Assembly (NCBI RefSeq): GCF_000243115.2
Contig: NZ_CP007035.1
Coordinates: forward strand, 186,001-250,000
Source of the DNA: Niabella soli DSM 19437
GTDB lineage: Bacteria; Bacteroidota; Bacteroidia; Chitinophagales; Chitinophagaceae
DNA: 64,000 nucleotides
Direction: 5' to 3'
The notes under the pieces were generated by a model that was given only the letters and a program-made list of their open reading frames with translations, ran no database searches and had not been told where the DNA came from. Within the stretch, counting starts at the first letter, position 1; each line of letters opens with the position of its first letter. Below, in pieces: positions 43,027-53,300 of the stretch. The position numbers and the translations under genes were made by a program.

Positions 43027-43570
43027 GGCTACCCAATTTCAGGTATTAAGATAATAAATGGACACATAATAATAAATCTGTATCTTTGAATCAGAAGTTC
43101 TGAAGAAATATTGGGCCAGGCCCGAAATAAGCCAGGTGATGAATGTTAGAGCAATCTATCAAGCCCTTACCTTCTCAAAATGCTTTGGTTTCGCAGTGTA
43201 GAAAATTGAGCACTATTTATTTTAAACGGGTGAAGAGTGAGGAATTGTCATGAAGAGCGCTTATTGAGGCACCGAAAGAAGGTACAAAACTGAATATTGG
43301 AGATGAGCATGCTATCAAAAATGAGGAAGAATCAAGAGTATAACCACTTCTGACCGCAGGATGATGGGTTTTCTCGGGGATATGTGTGTAAAAACCGGAA
43401 CGACATATGAATCTGCTGACTTCAGCGATCTAAGCATCCGATTCCATTTTTAGGCTATTTTGTTTGGGACGATTCATTTCAACCAGTGCCTCTCCGGAGC
43501 TAATAGCTACCAGGCGCAGAAGCGGTTAATCGACGGTAAGATTTCCAGGTTTTCAAAACAACACCAAAAT
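43027..43570 (+). other. 544-base leader upstream of the PKS gene, possible gene remnant
   Basis: No intact gene. A TATCTTTG octamer (43081-43088) matches the -7 consensus and would give a 480-base leader if it drives the PKS gene. Short open stretches look coding-like, e.g. a 30-codon frame (43361-43453) ending TTYESADFSDLSIRFHF, and APKEGTKLNIGDEHAIKNEE in another frame, but I recognise neither. The PKS protein begins with a carrier domain, as if an upstream loading region had been lost. Confidence 0.4.
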
Positions 43571-46500
43571 ATGAGTAAAGAAGTATTATACAGAAAGCCC
43601 GTTACAACTACTCAAAAAAATATTGCTGCCGTTTGGTTTGATATTTTGCAAATAAAGGATATTGGATTAGATGATGTTTTTTTTGATTTAGGGGGAAGTT
43701 CCTTTTCTGCCCAAAAAGTAGTTGTTCAATTAAAAGACCAGTTTAATTATGATATTCCCGTTGCTAAATTGTATCAATTTCCTACGATCGCAGGACTTGA
43801 ATCTTTTTTAAACGGGAATACAAAAACCAAGACAACCTTTTCATTAAAAAGTAAGCGCTCCGGAGGCAGCCCTGATATTGCCATTATTGGAATGGAATGC
43901 AATCTTCCCGGGGCAACGACCGTTGAAGCGTTTTGGGATTTGCTGAAAAACGGGAGAGAGGCGATTACTTTTTTCAGAGAGGATGAAGTGGATCCTTTTG
44001 TTCCTGACCGTATCAAAAATGATTCAAATTATGTAAAGGCCAGGGGCATTTTAAAAGAGGTGGAATATTTTGATGCTGATTTTTTTGGAATGAACCCCAG
44101 GTTGGTGGAACTAATGGATCCCCAACACCGGCTTTTTCTGGAAACATCGAGAAATTTATTAGAAAAGACGGGCTATTTAGCTGATAAAAAAGATTGTATT
44201 ATCGGGGTGTATTCCGGTTGTAATATTAATACCTATTTTAACAATAATGTTGTTTGGCATAGAGATAAAATGGAGTTGCAGGGCGCAATACCGGTAGAAT
44301 CCGTAAACGATAAGGATTATATTCCGGCCAGGGTGGCTTATCATTTAAATTTGCGGGGCCCTGCTGTGAATGTTAATTCTGCCTGTGCTACCTCCGCCGT
44401 GGCTATTGCGCAGGCCGTGGCAGGTTTGCGTGCAGGCCAATGTGAGGTGGCCATTGCCGGCGCGGCGGCTGTTACGGCCCCGGTTAACAGCGGACATTTG
44501 TATGAAGAGGGCTCTATGCTGAATATCGATGGACATACAAGGCCCTTTGATAGCGCCGGAACGGGTACCGTGTTTAGCGATGGCATTGGCGCCATATTAT
44601 TAAAACCATTAGACGATGCCGAAAGGGATGGCGATATTATTTATGCGGTAATTAAAGGCGTTGGCGTCAGCAATGACGGGGGCAATAAAGCCAGCTTTTC
44701 TGCTCCAAGTATTGAAGGGCAGGCCCAGGCCATTGCCCTGGCCATACAGGATGCGCAAGTAGTACCTTCTCAGATTTCCTACATCGAAGCGCACGGAACG
44801 GCAACACCGGTGGGCGACCCCATTGAAATAGAAGGATTAAAACTTGCATTTGGTGAGCAGGAAAAGAAACAATATTGCGCCATCGGGTCTGTTAAAAGCA
44901 ATATAGGGCATGCGAATCATACGGCCGGCGTGGCGGGTGTCATAAAAGTGGCACTCTCCATGCAGCATAAACAATTGCCGCCCTCAATTAATTTCGTTGA
45001 GGCAAACCCCAAAATTGATTTTGAAAACAGCCCGTTTGTTGTAAATGATAAATTGAAAGATTGGGTCGTTGATGGAAAGAGAATCGCAGGGATAAGCTCT
45101 TTTGGTGTAGGAGGCTCTAATGCGCATATCATTGTAGAAGAATATAATTCCCCTGCAGAAAAAAAACATTCGGAGCCGGATCAGGTGGTAACACCGCAGA
45201 TCATTGCATGGAGCGCAAAAACAGAAAAAAGTTTAAGGGATTATTCGGAGAAACTAAGGGAATATATAGATGCTAACCCAGGTGCGGCTCTTGCTGACAT
45301 TGCCTACACCCTTCAGCATACCCGGCAGGAGCTGGGGATAAGAAATGCGTTAGTGGCTAAAAACCTGGATGACCTGCGTGATCAACTAACCGATGCGACT
45401 AAGCTTTCCTCGTCGGTCAATGTTGTCAAAGAAAAAGGTGCAAATATAGTTTTCATGTTCCCGGGCCAGGGCAGTCAATACATAAATATGGGGAAGGAGT
45501 TGTATCGCACCGAACATGTTTACAGAGCTGCAATTGATGAATGTGCCGGGATATTGTTAAATGAAATGAAGGAAGATATTCGCAGGATTATTTTCCCGGA
45601 ACAGGAGGATGAGCGGGCAACTGAGCATTTAAAGAATACGTATTATACACAACCGGCCATTTTTATAACCTCTTATGCTTTGGCCAGATTATATATGAGC
45701 TGGGGCATATTACCCAATGCCCTGATGGGGCATAGTGTAGGGGAGTTTGTTGCGGCACATTTGGCCGGCGTTTTTTCTTTGGCGGATGCTTTAAAAATTG
45801 TTTCAACACGCGCAAGGCTGATCAGCGGATTGCCCGGCGGCTCCATGTTATCGGTCAGGACATCGGTGGATGCTATTCAATCCTTTTTGCCCAAAAATAT
45901 CTCCGTTGCGGCCATCAATGCTCCGCAGCTATGTGTATTGTCCGGAGAAAATAATGTTATTGAAGCGTTTTCCCAGGTATTGAATAAAAAGGATATTCTG
46001 AATAAACTTCTGCGGACCAGCCATGCCTTTCATTCTGAAATGATGGAACCTATAGTGCAACCGTTGGAACAGGTTGTTGAAGCTGCAGCATTAAATGTTC
46101 CCCGCATCCCCATATTATCAACGGTTACCGCCAGTTGGTTGAAAGATGAAGAGGCGCTCAGCCCGGCCTATTGGGCGGATCATTCAAGGGCGACGGTTCG
46201 TTTTTCCGGGGCAGTAAAAGCCATCGAGGAGGAATTGCAGCCGATATTCCTGGAAGTAGGGGCTGGAATTACCACCACCGTTTTAACCAAGCAACACGGC
46301 GGTGAAATAAGTAAAAGAACATTTGCATCGTTAGACACTTCAAATAAAGCGGAGGGTGAACCGGCTGCTATAAAAGGAGCATTGGCGAAATTGTGGTTGA
46401 AAGGAGTGACCATTAATTGGGAACCAATACACAACGGGTACAAGCCGACGCTATTGCACAGTGTACCAACCTATTCATTTGACCGGAAAAGGATATGGAT

Positions 46501-47227
46501 CGACCCTTTGAGTGATGCGGTATCGGACAATAACAGACAGGTTAATAATGTAGGAACGGCCCTGCAATCTGATCCGGTGCGGCCGGTGCAAAAATCAGTT
46601 GCGGCGGCACCCGGGCGCAAGGAGGTTATCATTAAAAAGGTAGCTGAACTGATCGAATTAATTTCAGGTATTGATTTAGCCAGTGCCAATCCTCACAGTA
46701 ATTTTACTGAATTGGGTTTAGATTCTTTATTGTTGACGCAAGTGGGCTCGGCATTAAAAAGGGAGTTTAAACTTCCGATTTCATTCAGGCAATTGAATGA
46801 AGATTATGATACCCTGGATAAGGTAGCCGTTTATTTTGATAGTAAACTGCCCCCTGATGCTTATGCGGAAAACGCCCTTTCTTCAGAGAAAAAGATAACG
46901 GAAGTCCCGCAGCAGTACCCTACACAACGAGTAGTTGCAGCAGGAAATTTAAAGGAGGACGGCGCTGTGGCACTAGCTGCAATTATGCAACAGCTAAATA
47001 TGCTTACGCAGCAGGTGGCCAAATTAGAAGAAGGCGCCCGTTCGAAGGAAACGCCGGTGCTTTCGGATGTGAATGCTAACCGGAAAAGCGACAAGAATGA
47101 AGGCGCTATTGTTATGGATAGTACGAAACCTCCAATGGCAGGGGCCCGTTTAGGCAGAGACCGGCAAGGGAACCCGGCGTGGTTTATTGAAGATGCCGGT
47201 AATCCCGGCAATTATATTCAATTGTAA
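43571..47227 (+). CDS. Type I polyketide synthase module: carrier-KS-AT-ACP
   Basis: Multidomain synthase of 1218 residues from the ATG at 43571 (MSKEVLYRKPV); an open frame to 43460 adds 37 non-matching residues. Order: an N-terminal carrier domain with Ser44 in DLGGSSFSAQ; a ketosynthase with Cys272 in NSACATSAVA, His408 in HGTATPVGDPIE and His447 in KSNIGHANHTAG; an acyltransferase with Ser722 in MGHSVGEFVAAH; a C-terminal ACP with Ser1052 in LGLDSLLLTQ; and a Gln-rich coil ending GARLGRDRQGNPAWF, typical of hybrid PKS-NRPS joints. The AT has HAFH (818-821), the malonyl-type motif. No KR, DH or ER is present, so the beta-keto group should remain. There is no loading domain: the starter on the first carrier must come in trans. 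The NRPS gene follows after 26 bases. Confidence 0.93.
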   Translation: MSKEVLYRKPVTTTQKNIAAVWFDILQIKDIGLDDVFFDLGGSSFSAQKVVVQLKDQFNYDIPVAKLYQFPTIAGLESFLNGNTKTKTTFSLKSKRSGGSPDIAIIGMECNLPGATTVEAFWDLLKNGREAITFFREDEVDPFVPDRIKNDSNYVKARGILKEVEYFDADFFGMNPRLVELMDPQHRLFLETSRNLLEKTGYLADKKDCIIGVYSGCNINTYFNNNVVWHRDKMELQGAIPVESVNDKDYIPARVAYHLNLRGPAVNVNSACATSAVAIAQAVAGLRAGQCEVAIAGAAAVTAPVNSGHLYEEGSMLNIDGHTRPFDSAGTGTVFSDGIGAILLKPLDDAERDGDIIYAVIKGVGVSNDGGNKASFSAPSIEGQAQAIALAIQDAQVVPSQISYIEAHGTATPVGDPIEIEGLKLAFGEQEKKQYCAIGSVKSNIGHANHTAGVAGVIKVALSMQHKQLPPSINFVEANPKIDFENSPFVVNDKLKDWVVDGKRIAGISSFGVGGSNAHIIVEEYNSPAEKKHSEPDQVVTPQIIAWSAKTEKSLRDYSEKLREYIDANPGAALADIAYTLQHTRQELGIRNALVAKNLDDLRDQLTDATKLSSSVNVVKEKGANIVFMFPGQGSQYINMGKELYRTEHVYRAAIDECAGILLNEMKEDIRRIIFPEQEDERATEHLKNTYYTQPAIFITSYALARLYMSWGILPNALMGHSVGEFVAAHLAGVFSLADALKIVSTRARLISGLPGGSMLSVRTSVDAIQSFLPKNISVAAINAPQLCVLSGENNVIEAFSQVLNKKDILNKLLRTSHAFHSEMMEPIVQPLEQVVEAAALNVPRIPILSTVTASWLKDEEALSPAYWADHSRATVRFSGAVKAIEEELQPIFLEVGAGITTTVLTKQHGGEISKRTFASLDTSNKAEGEPAAIKGALAKLWLKGVTINWEPIHNGYKPTLLHSVPTYSFDRKRIWIDPLSDAVSDNNRQVNNVGTALQSDPVRPVQKSVAAAPGRKEVIIKKVAELIELISGIDLASANPHSNFTELGLDSLLLTQVGSALKREFKLPISFRQLNEDYDTLDKVAVYFDSKLPPDAYAENALSSEKKITEVPQQYPTQRVVAAGNLKEDGAVALAAIMQQLNMLTQQVAKLEEGARSKETPVLSDVNANRKSDKNEGAIVMDSTKPPMAGARLGRDRQGNPAWFIEDAGNPGNYIQL

Positions 47228-47253
47228 AATAAATTTAATTAGTAATAGTTATT

Positions 47254-50200
47254 ATGGTCGTGGACAAAGTCAGTAGTGAACCAGGTTATAATCCCTTTGC
47301 AGGTAATTCAATAGAAAAAGCGCTTCCGGCAACTGAACCGCAAACGGAAATACTCGTTTCCTGCGTGATCGGTGGTGATGAGGCTAATCTTGCCTATAAT
47401 CAATCCATGTCCCTATCCTTTACCGGCCCGCTCAATGAGCCTGTTTTGAGGGAATCGTTACAGGAATTATTAAACAGAAATGAAGCATTGCGTTCTTCGT
47501 TTAATGCTGATGTAACCCGGATGTTTATTTATTCCCATCAGTCCCTCGATTTGTTTTACAGAGATATAAGTTCCGACAGCAAACTTCAGCAGGATGTTAC
47601 AATAGATGCGTATAACCGCAAAGATGCAGTTACTACTTTTGACTTAATTAATGGTCCGCTGATACGGTTTGCATTATTTAAAAAAGCGGAAGATCAGTTT
47701 TTACTAACCATCACCGTGCATCACGTAATTTGTGATGGGTGGACCTGGGGAATAATGTTCGAACAATTATCCTCGGTTTATAACTCAAAACTAAAAAACG
47801 AGCCCCTGTCCGACCAGCCTTTATTATTCAGTGATTATGTACAAAAAGTCCTGGCTTTTTCAGGTACAGATGAATATGCCCAAATTGAAAAATATTGGCT
47901 GGACGAGTATAAAAATAATATTCCTTTTTTTGAAGTACAGCCTGATTTTCCCCGTCCGTCATTAAGGACCTATAAGAGTAATGGATATAATTACACTTTA
48001 TCAGATGATCTGGCGGAAGCAGTAAAGAAAACCGGGGCAAAATACGGATGCAGCTTTGTAAACACACTGATGTCTGTATTTGAAATATTGCTGTATAAAT
48101 ATACCGGCAATAATGATATTGTGATCGGGCTGCCAACAACAGGGCAAACGGCAACCGAAATGCATTATCTGGTTGGCCATTGTGTAAACTTTCTTGCTTT
48201 AAGAAGCCACCCCGATGATGCCCTTTCATTTGTTGAATACTTAAAATTAAGGAAGTCCAAGACCCTGATGGATTACGAGCATCAGCAGTTTACCTACGGG
48301 GCCTTGTTAAAGAAGCTAAATATTAAAAGAGATGCGGCGCGCATACCGTTAACCCCTGTATCGTTCAATGTTTCCTTCGGTATAAATATGCATGTTGCCT
48401 TTGACGCTGTTGACTTTGAAATAATTTATAATCCGCGGGTAAGTGAAACCTTTGAACTGACGCTGAACGTTACGGAAGGCAGGAATGGGTATGTTTTTCG
48501 CTGGGCATATAATGCGCAGTTGTATGAAGAGGCCACTATCAGGGGATTGATGCAAAAGTACCTGCAACTACTGCAACAAATAGTAGAAGACCCTGAGCGC
48601 AAGATCGGGGATCTATACATAGACAACCAGCCGGCGCAAAAGCCCGATAAATGCGATAATACTTACCAGGAATTGCCTGATAAAACGGTCGCCGGATTAT
48701 TTGAAGAAATGGTGCGTCAATATCCGGATAATAGTGCATTAGGATTTGGGGGCGAAACTCTTACCTACAGGCAACTGAATGAGCTCGCTAACCGGGAAGC
48801 TAATTTTTTATTGGCAAGGGGGCTTAAAAAAGGAGATATAGTTGGCCTTGTGCTGGAGCGGGCGCCGCAGGTAATTATATCAATGCTGGCAGTGCTTAAG
48901 TGCGGAGGCGCATACCTGCCTATTGATCCCGGGTTTCCCGAAGACCGGATCAACTTTATGTTGGAAGATTCGGAGGCCCGCTTTGTTTTAGTAAATAATA
49001 CTTTTTCAGGTAAATTAAATCCGGCGGCCTCCCTGATTGTTATTGAAAATATAAAGCAGGAGCTGCTACAGGCCGCCACTGCCGTTACCAATATTCCCGT
49101 TTCGGGAGGAGATCTTGCTTATCTGCTTTATACCTCGGGCTCTACAGGAAAACCCAAAGGGGTGATGGTCTCGCACAAAAACCTGCTGAACTTTCTCCTG
49201 AGCATGAAAGATATCTTCAGAACCGGTATTCATACAAAGCTGCTTTCCGTTACCACAATATCCTTTGATATAGCCGGGCTGGAAATATATTTACCATTGA
49301 TTTCCGGGGGGCAATTGGTGCTGGCGGATAAGAATACTGCAAAAGATAGTAAAGCCTTAATAGAATTGTTGAAAACCGGACGGATCGGAATGATGCAGGC
49401 TACCCCTGCAACGTATAAACTAATGCTGCAGGAAGAGTGGCCCGGCAACCGGTCGCTGACGCTGTTGTGTGGCGGAGAGGCCCTGTCGAAAAAAGTAGCG
49501 GAGGCTTTGCTGCAGAAGTGTGACCGTTTGTTCAATATGTATGGCCCCACGGAAACGACCATTTGGTCTACCGTGAAAGAAATAAGCGCATCGGATAAAT
49601 TGATAACGATAGGCCGGCCTATACAGAATACAAGCGTTTACGTCCTTGATGAAGATCATAATGTATTACCGCCCGGTACAGAAGGCGAGATTTTCATTGG
49701 GGGCGATGGGGTAGCTTTAGGTTATTATAAACGCCCCGGGCTTACAGCAGAGCGTTTCATCCCCGATTTATTTTCGGATAAGAAAGGTGCAAAACTTTAT
49801 AAGACGGGTGATCTGGGCAAGTATTTGCCTAATGGGGAATTAGTGTGTTTGGGTAGAAGCGATAACCAGGCCAAGATAAGAGGCTTCCGGATTGAACTGG
49901 AGGAAATAGAGCATTATATCTCAAAAATAGAGGGAATAAAAGATGCAGTGGTGAAAGTAGAGGACGCAGATGGGTTAGATCCCCGGCTGATCGGATACGT
50001 GGTCCTCTCCGATACGGCTGCATTGAACGGAGCGGCCGTAACGAGAGATGAAATTATAAAATGGCGGAGGGAATTGGGCCGGACGCTCCCTGATTATATG
50101 ATACCTAATGGCTGGGTAAAGCTTAAAGAATTCCCGCTGACGCCTAATAAAAAGGTAGACCGGAAGGCGTTGAAGTATAAAACGGCGGAAGACGAGATAC

Positions 50201-51270
50201 AAAAAGAGCCCCTAGCCCCGTCAGAAGAACTGGCTGTATTAATAGTGGGTATAACAAATATATGGGAAGAAGGAATTGGCGTAAAAGGAATAGAACCCAA
50301 TGACAATTTTTTTGAATTGGGCGGCAATTCAATGATTGCTATTAAGGTGATGGCGGAAATTGAAAAACAAACAGGTGCTAAACTGCCAATCGCTACTTTA
50401 TTTGAAAGTCCTACAATAAAATCCCTGGCAGAAATAATTGATACCAACAAAAATTTTAACCATTCAAGAGTGGTAATTCCCATTAAACCCACCGGGGAAA
50501 AGCACCCGATATTTTTGGTGCACGCGGGGGGGCTTAATATAATGCTGTATAAGTCATTGAGCCAGTATTTTGATGAGAACCAACCTTTATATGGACTGCA
50601 GGGCCTGGGTATAGATGGCGATGTATCGCACTTGAAAAGTATGGAGAGCATAGCGCAACGGTATTTGTCGGAAGTCTTGGAGCATGACCCAACGGGGCCT
50701 TATATTATTATGGGGTATTCCTTTGGAGGGGTCATTGCGTTTGAAATGGCAAAACAGCTATTGGCTATGGGAAAAAAGGTTAAAATGCTGGGTATCCTGG
50801 ACACCAATATTTTCAGAGAAATTAAATATAGTAATAAGGCGCAATTATATGCTGTAAAAGCCTTGAGGCAATTCCCCAAAATTGCATTTTACATCAAACA
50901 GTTGATAATTACGCCGCGCGATTTTTTCAAATATCAAGGGATATATCTTAAGAAAAAATTTAACAAAGAATATGTTGACCCTGAATTTGTAAAGTTAGAA
51001 ATATATGACTATGATGAAAAGGTTGTGCAGGCCTACTACCGGGCAAATCAAAATTATGAGTTTAAACCGATAGATATTAAGATAGATTTGTTTAGAACCG
51101 AGGAGAAACTGCCCTATTTCAATGTAGATTCCAAATACTTCAGTTGGAGGAAATATGCGCTGAAAGGCGTTAAACGGCATGTTGTTCCGGGAACCCACGC
51201 AACCTGTATGTTACCTCCAAACAATGAAATGTTAGCTAAAAAAATTCAGGCGGTGGTAGATAATAAATAA
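47254..51270 (+). CDS. Non-ribosomal peptide synthetase: C-A-carrier-thioesterase (glycine-like code)
   Basis: Termination module of 1338 residues. Condensation domain with His156-His157...Asp161 in HHVICDGWTWG. Adenylation domain with TSGSTGKPKG (627-636), YGPTETT (763-769), YKTGDLGKY and NKKVDRKAL. Carrier with Ser1026 in LGGNSMIAIK. C-terminal thioesterase with Ser1156 in MGYSFGG, Asp1183 in ILDTN and His1315 in GTHATC. Reading the ten specificity positions by alignment to GrsA gives D672, I673, L676, Q715, L738, G740, M762, I770, W771, K967. This differs at one place from the glycine code DILQLGLIWK as I remember it, so glycine is the predicted substrate. With the PKS module upstream, the expected product is an N-(3-oxoacyl)glycine or a cyclised form (inference). 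Confidence 0.93.
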   Translation: MVVDKVSSEPGYNPFAGNSIEKALPATEPQTEILVSCVIGGDEANLAYNQSMSLSFTGPLNEPVLRESLQELLNRNEALRSSFNADVTRMFIYSHQSLDLFYRDISSDSKLQQDVTIDAYNRKDAVTTFDLINGPLIRFALFKKAEDQFLLTITVHHVICDGWTWGIMFEQLSSVYNSKLKNEPLSDQPLLFSDYVQKVLAFSGTDEYAQIEKYWLDEYKNNIPFFEVQPDFPRPSLRTYKSNGYNYTLSDDLAEAVKKTGAKYGCSFVNTLMSVFEILLYKYTGNNDIVIGLPTTGQTATEMHYLVGHCVNFLALRSHPDDALSFVEYLKLRKSKTLMDYEHQQFTYGALLKKLNIKRDAARIPLTPVSFNVSFGINMHVAFDAVDFEIIYNPRVSETFELTLNVTEGRNGYVFRWAYNAQLYEEATIRGLMQKYLQLLQQIVEDPERKIGDLYIDNQPAQKPDKCDNTYQELPDKTVAGLFEEMVRQYPDNSALGFGGETLTYRQLNELANREANFLLARGLKKGDIVGLVLERAPQVIISMLAVLKCGGAYLPIDPGFPEDRINFMLEDSEARFVLVNNTFSGKLNPAASLIVIENIKQELLQAATAVTNIPVSGGDLAYLLYTSGSTGKPKGVMVSHKNLLNFLLSMKDIFRTGIHTKLLSVTTISFDIAGLEIYLPLISGGQLVLADKNTAKDSKALIELLKTGRIGMMQATPATYKLMLQEEWPGNRSLTLLCGGEALSKKVAEALLQKCDRLFNMYGPTETTIWSTVKEISASDKLITIGRPIQNTSVYVLDEDHNVLPPGTEGEIFIGGDGVALGYYKRPGLTAERFIPDLFSDKKGAKLYKTGDLGKYLPNGELVCLGRSDNQAKIRGFRIELEEIEHYISKIEGIKDAVVKVEDADGLDPRLIGYVVLSDTAALNGAAVTRDEIIKWRRELGRTLPDYMIPNGWVKLKEFPLTPNKKVDRKALKYKTAEDEIQKEPLAPSEELAVLIVGITNIWEEGIGVKGIEPNDNFFELGGNSMIAIKVMAEIEKQTGAKLPIATLFESPTIKSLAEIIDTNKNFNHSRVVIPIKPTGEKHPIFLVHAGGLNIMLYKSLSQYFDENQPLYGLQGLGIDGDVSHLKSMESIAQRYLSEVLEHDPTGPYIIMGYSFGGVIAFEMAKQLLAMGKKVKMLGILDTNIFREIKYSNKAQLYAVKALRQFPKIAFYIKQLIITPRDFFKYQGIYLKKKFNKEYVDPEFVKLEIYDYDEKVVQAYYRANQNYEFKPIDIKIDLFRTEEKLPYFNVDSKYFSWRKYALKGVKRHVVPGTHATCMLPPNNEMLAKKIQAVVDNK

Positions 51271-51385
51271 GTTTATAATATTTTGTTCATATCTTGCATA
51301 GCTATCAAATTCAATGCGTTTGATTGGAACCAAGCTGAAGGAGAAATAGAAGCAATTATCAAAAAACAAACCTCTTAATAAAAAT

Positions 51386-52714
51386 ATGAAAATTGCAGTT
51401 GTAGGAACCGGTTATGTAGGATTGGTTACCGGTACCTGTTTTGCTGAAACAGGAAATCATGTTACGTGCGTGGATATTGATATGAACAAAATTGAAGCTT
51501 TACGAAAAGGAGTTACACCCATTTATGAACCGGGACTGGAAGTACTGCTGACCCGGAATATTAAAGAGGAACGCATTTCGTTTACTGATGATTTAAAAGA
51601 AGCGGTTAAGGAAGCAGTTGTTATTTTCCTGGCGCTGCCTACCCCTTCAGACCAAGATGGTTCTGCTGATCTGAAATATGTATTGCAGGTAGCGGAAGAG
51701 CTTTCCGGCATGATCACTTCCTACAAGGTAATTGTAAATAAGAGCACTGTTCCTGTTGGAACATGTGAAAAAGTAACGGCAGCCCTTAGCAAAAAATTGT
51801 CAAAAGATCTTTTTGATGTGGTATCCAATCCTGAATTTTTAAGGGAAGGCGTTGCCGTTGAGGATTTCCTGAAACCTGAAAGAGTGGTTGTAGGCAGCAG
51901 TTCGGAGAAAGCGTCTAAAATAATGGGGGAACTTTATAGCCCTTTTGTACGCCAGGGAAACCCCATTTACTTTATGGATGCAAGAAGCGCGGAAATGACA
52001 AAATACGCTGCCAATTCCTTTTTGGCTATGAAAATTTCGTTTATGAATGAAATGGCAAATCTTTGTGAAAAAGCGGGGGCAAATGTAGATTGGGTAAGAA
52101 TAGGCATGGGTAGCGACCAGCGCATTGGGAAACGCTTTCTTTTCCCCGGTATCGGGTATGGGGGGAGTTGTTTCCCAAAAGATGTACTTGCCTTAAATCT
52201 CACGGCAAAGGAGTATGATTATGATTTCAAATTATTGCGGTCGGTTCTGGAGGTAAATAAAATACAAAAAAAGCTAATTGTTGACAAGATCAGGAACCAT
52301 TATAAAAATAATCTTTCAGGGAAGCATTTCGCGTTATGGGGGCTGGCCTTTAAACCGGAAACGGATGATATCCGGGATGCGCCATCATTGGATATTATTG
52401 AGGCATTGCTGGGAGCAGGGGCAACTTTGAGCGTATATGACCCGGTTGCCATGGAAAATATACGTAAAAAGTTCAGCGATCGGATCGGATATGGGATGAA
52501 TCAGTATGAAGTGCTGCACAATGCCGACGGGCTTTTGATTTTGACGGAATGGAGTGAATTCCGGAATCCCGATTTTGATAAAATGAAGCGATTGCTGAAA
52601 GAGTATGCTATTTTTGACGGACGAAATGTTTATGCGCTCGAAAAGATGAGAGAGATGAACTTCCATTATGAAAGTATCGGCAGGGAGATTGTTGACCACC
52701 GATCGGTGTCATAA
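51386..52714 (+). CDS. ugd: UDP-glucose 6-dehydrogenase
   Basis: Oxidises UDP-glucose to UDP-glucuronate with two NAD+, supplying an acidic sugar for the polysaccharide made by the genes that follow. It is 442 residues, normal length. The N-terminal NAD-binding motif is MKIAVVGTGYVGLVTGTCFAE. The catalytic Cys262 is in GIGYGGSCFPKD. VNKSTVPVGTCEKV and NPEFLREGVAVEDFLKPERVVVG are diagnostic. The C-terminal UDP-binding domain has WGLAFKPETDDIRDAPSLDII. It could also be a UDP-N-acetylmannosamine or GDP-mannose dehydrogenase, but GYGGSCFPKD with FLFPG fits Ugd best. About 200 bases separate it from the receiver gene, and 115 bases from the NRPS. Confidence 0.93.
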   Translation: MKIAVVGTGYVGLVTGTCFAETGNHVTCVDIDMNKIEALRKGVTPIYEPGLEVLLTRNIKEERISFTDDLKEAVKEAVVIFLALPTPSDQDGSADLKYVLQVAEELSGMITSYKVIVNKSTVPVGTCEKVTAALSKKLSKDLFDVVSNPEFLREGVAVEDFLKPERVVVGSSSEKASKIMGELYSPFVRQGNPIYFMDARSAEMTKYAANSFLAMKISFMNEMANLCEKAGANVDWVRIGMGSDQRIGKRFLFPGIGYGGSCFPKDVLALNLTAKEYDYDFKLLRSVLEVNKIQKKLIVDKIRNHYKNNLSGKHFALWGLAFKPETDDIRDAPSLDIIEALLGAGATLSVYDPVAMENIRKKFSDRIGYGMNQYEVLHNADGLLILTEWSEFRNPDFDKMKRLLKEYAIFDGRNVYALEKMREMNFHYESIGREIVDHRSVS

Positions 52715-52913
52715 TGGCAGATCAAAAAAGCCTCAGATGAGCTATTGAAGCTGGGAAATTAGCTCCGTAGCCGGATAACGGCGGCAGTTAAAGTATTTAT
52801 CGATGAACTGCCCCCTTTCATCGAAAAGATTAAAATGTTTTTTTAATATAATGTAGTTTTATGACCGATACGAATTTTTTAAAACCGATTTCGGTTAACC
52901 TAACACGATTACG

Positions 52914-53300
52914 ATGAAGTCTAAACATTTATTAATTGTCGATGACGAGCCAGCAATCCTCAAACTGCTTCAATTTATCTTGTCAAAAGATTATACAGTA
53001 ACGCTTAAAAATAACGGCCTGGAAGCGGTGTTGTGGCTGGAAGAAGGAAATAAGCCCGACCTGATCATTCTTGACATTAATATGCCCTACTTTAATGGAC
53101 AGGAGTTTTTTAAATCGCTAAAGGTAAGTGGCCTGTTCCAGGAAATTCCAGTGATCATTCTTACCGGGCACACAGACATCGATCAACTCAAAGCCGATTT
53201 ACAATTCCCGGTAGCCGCCATCATTCCTAAACCATTTAACCCCTCTATACTCCAAAATGCAGTCAAATCTTTCGCTCGGTCAAGATCTGAGATATTTTAA
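52914..53300 (+). CDS. Single-domain response regulator (stand-alone receiver)
   Basis: A 128-residue CheY-like receiver with no output domain. The acidic pocket is VDDEP, the phospho-acceptor Asp54 is in LIILDINMPYFNG, the conserved Thr is in VIILTGHTD and the Lys in IIPKPFNP, so it should be phosphorylated normally. A TAGTTTTA near-consensus -7 lies about 55 bases upstream. The sugar transferase gene starts inside its 3' end (44-base overlap), which points to coupled translation in a fixed ratio. A likely phosphodonor is the Hpt domain of the hybrid kinase at 40378; its likely target is the pseudo-receiver of the next protein (both inferred). Confidence 0.92.
   Translation: MKSKHLLIVDDEPAILKLLQFILSKDYTVTLKNNGLEAVLWLEEGNKPDLIILDINMPYFNGQEFFKSLKVSGLFQEIPVIILTGHTDIDQLKADLQFPVAAIIPKPFNPSILQNAVKSFARSRSEIF

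Noticed and set aside
43460-43570. Extended N-terminus of the PKS to 43460
   Set aside because: The 37 extra residues do not resemble a docking or carrier region, and a good ATG with carrier-type sequence follows at 43571.
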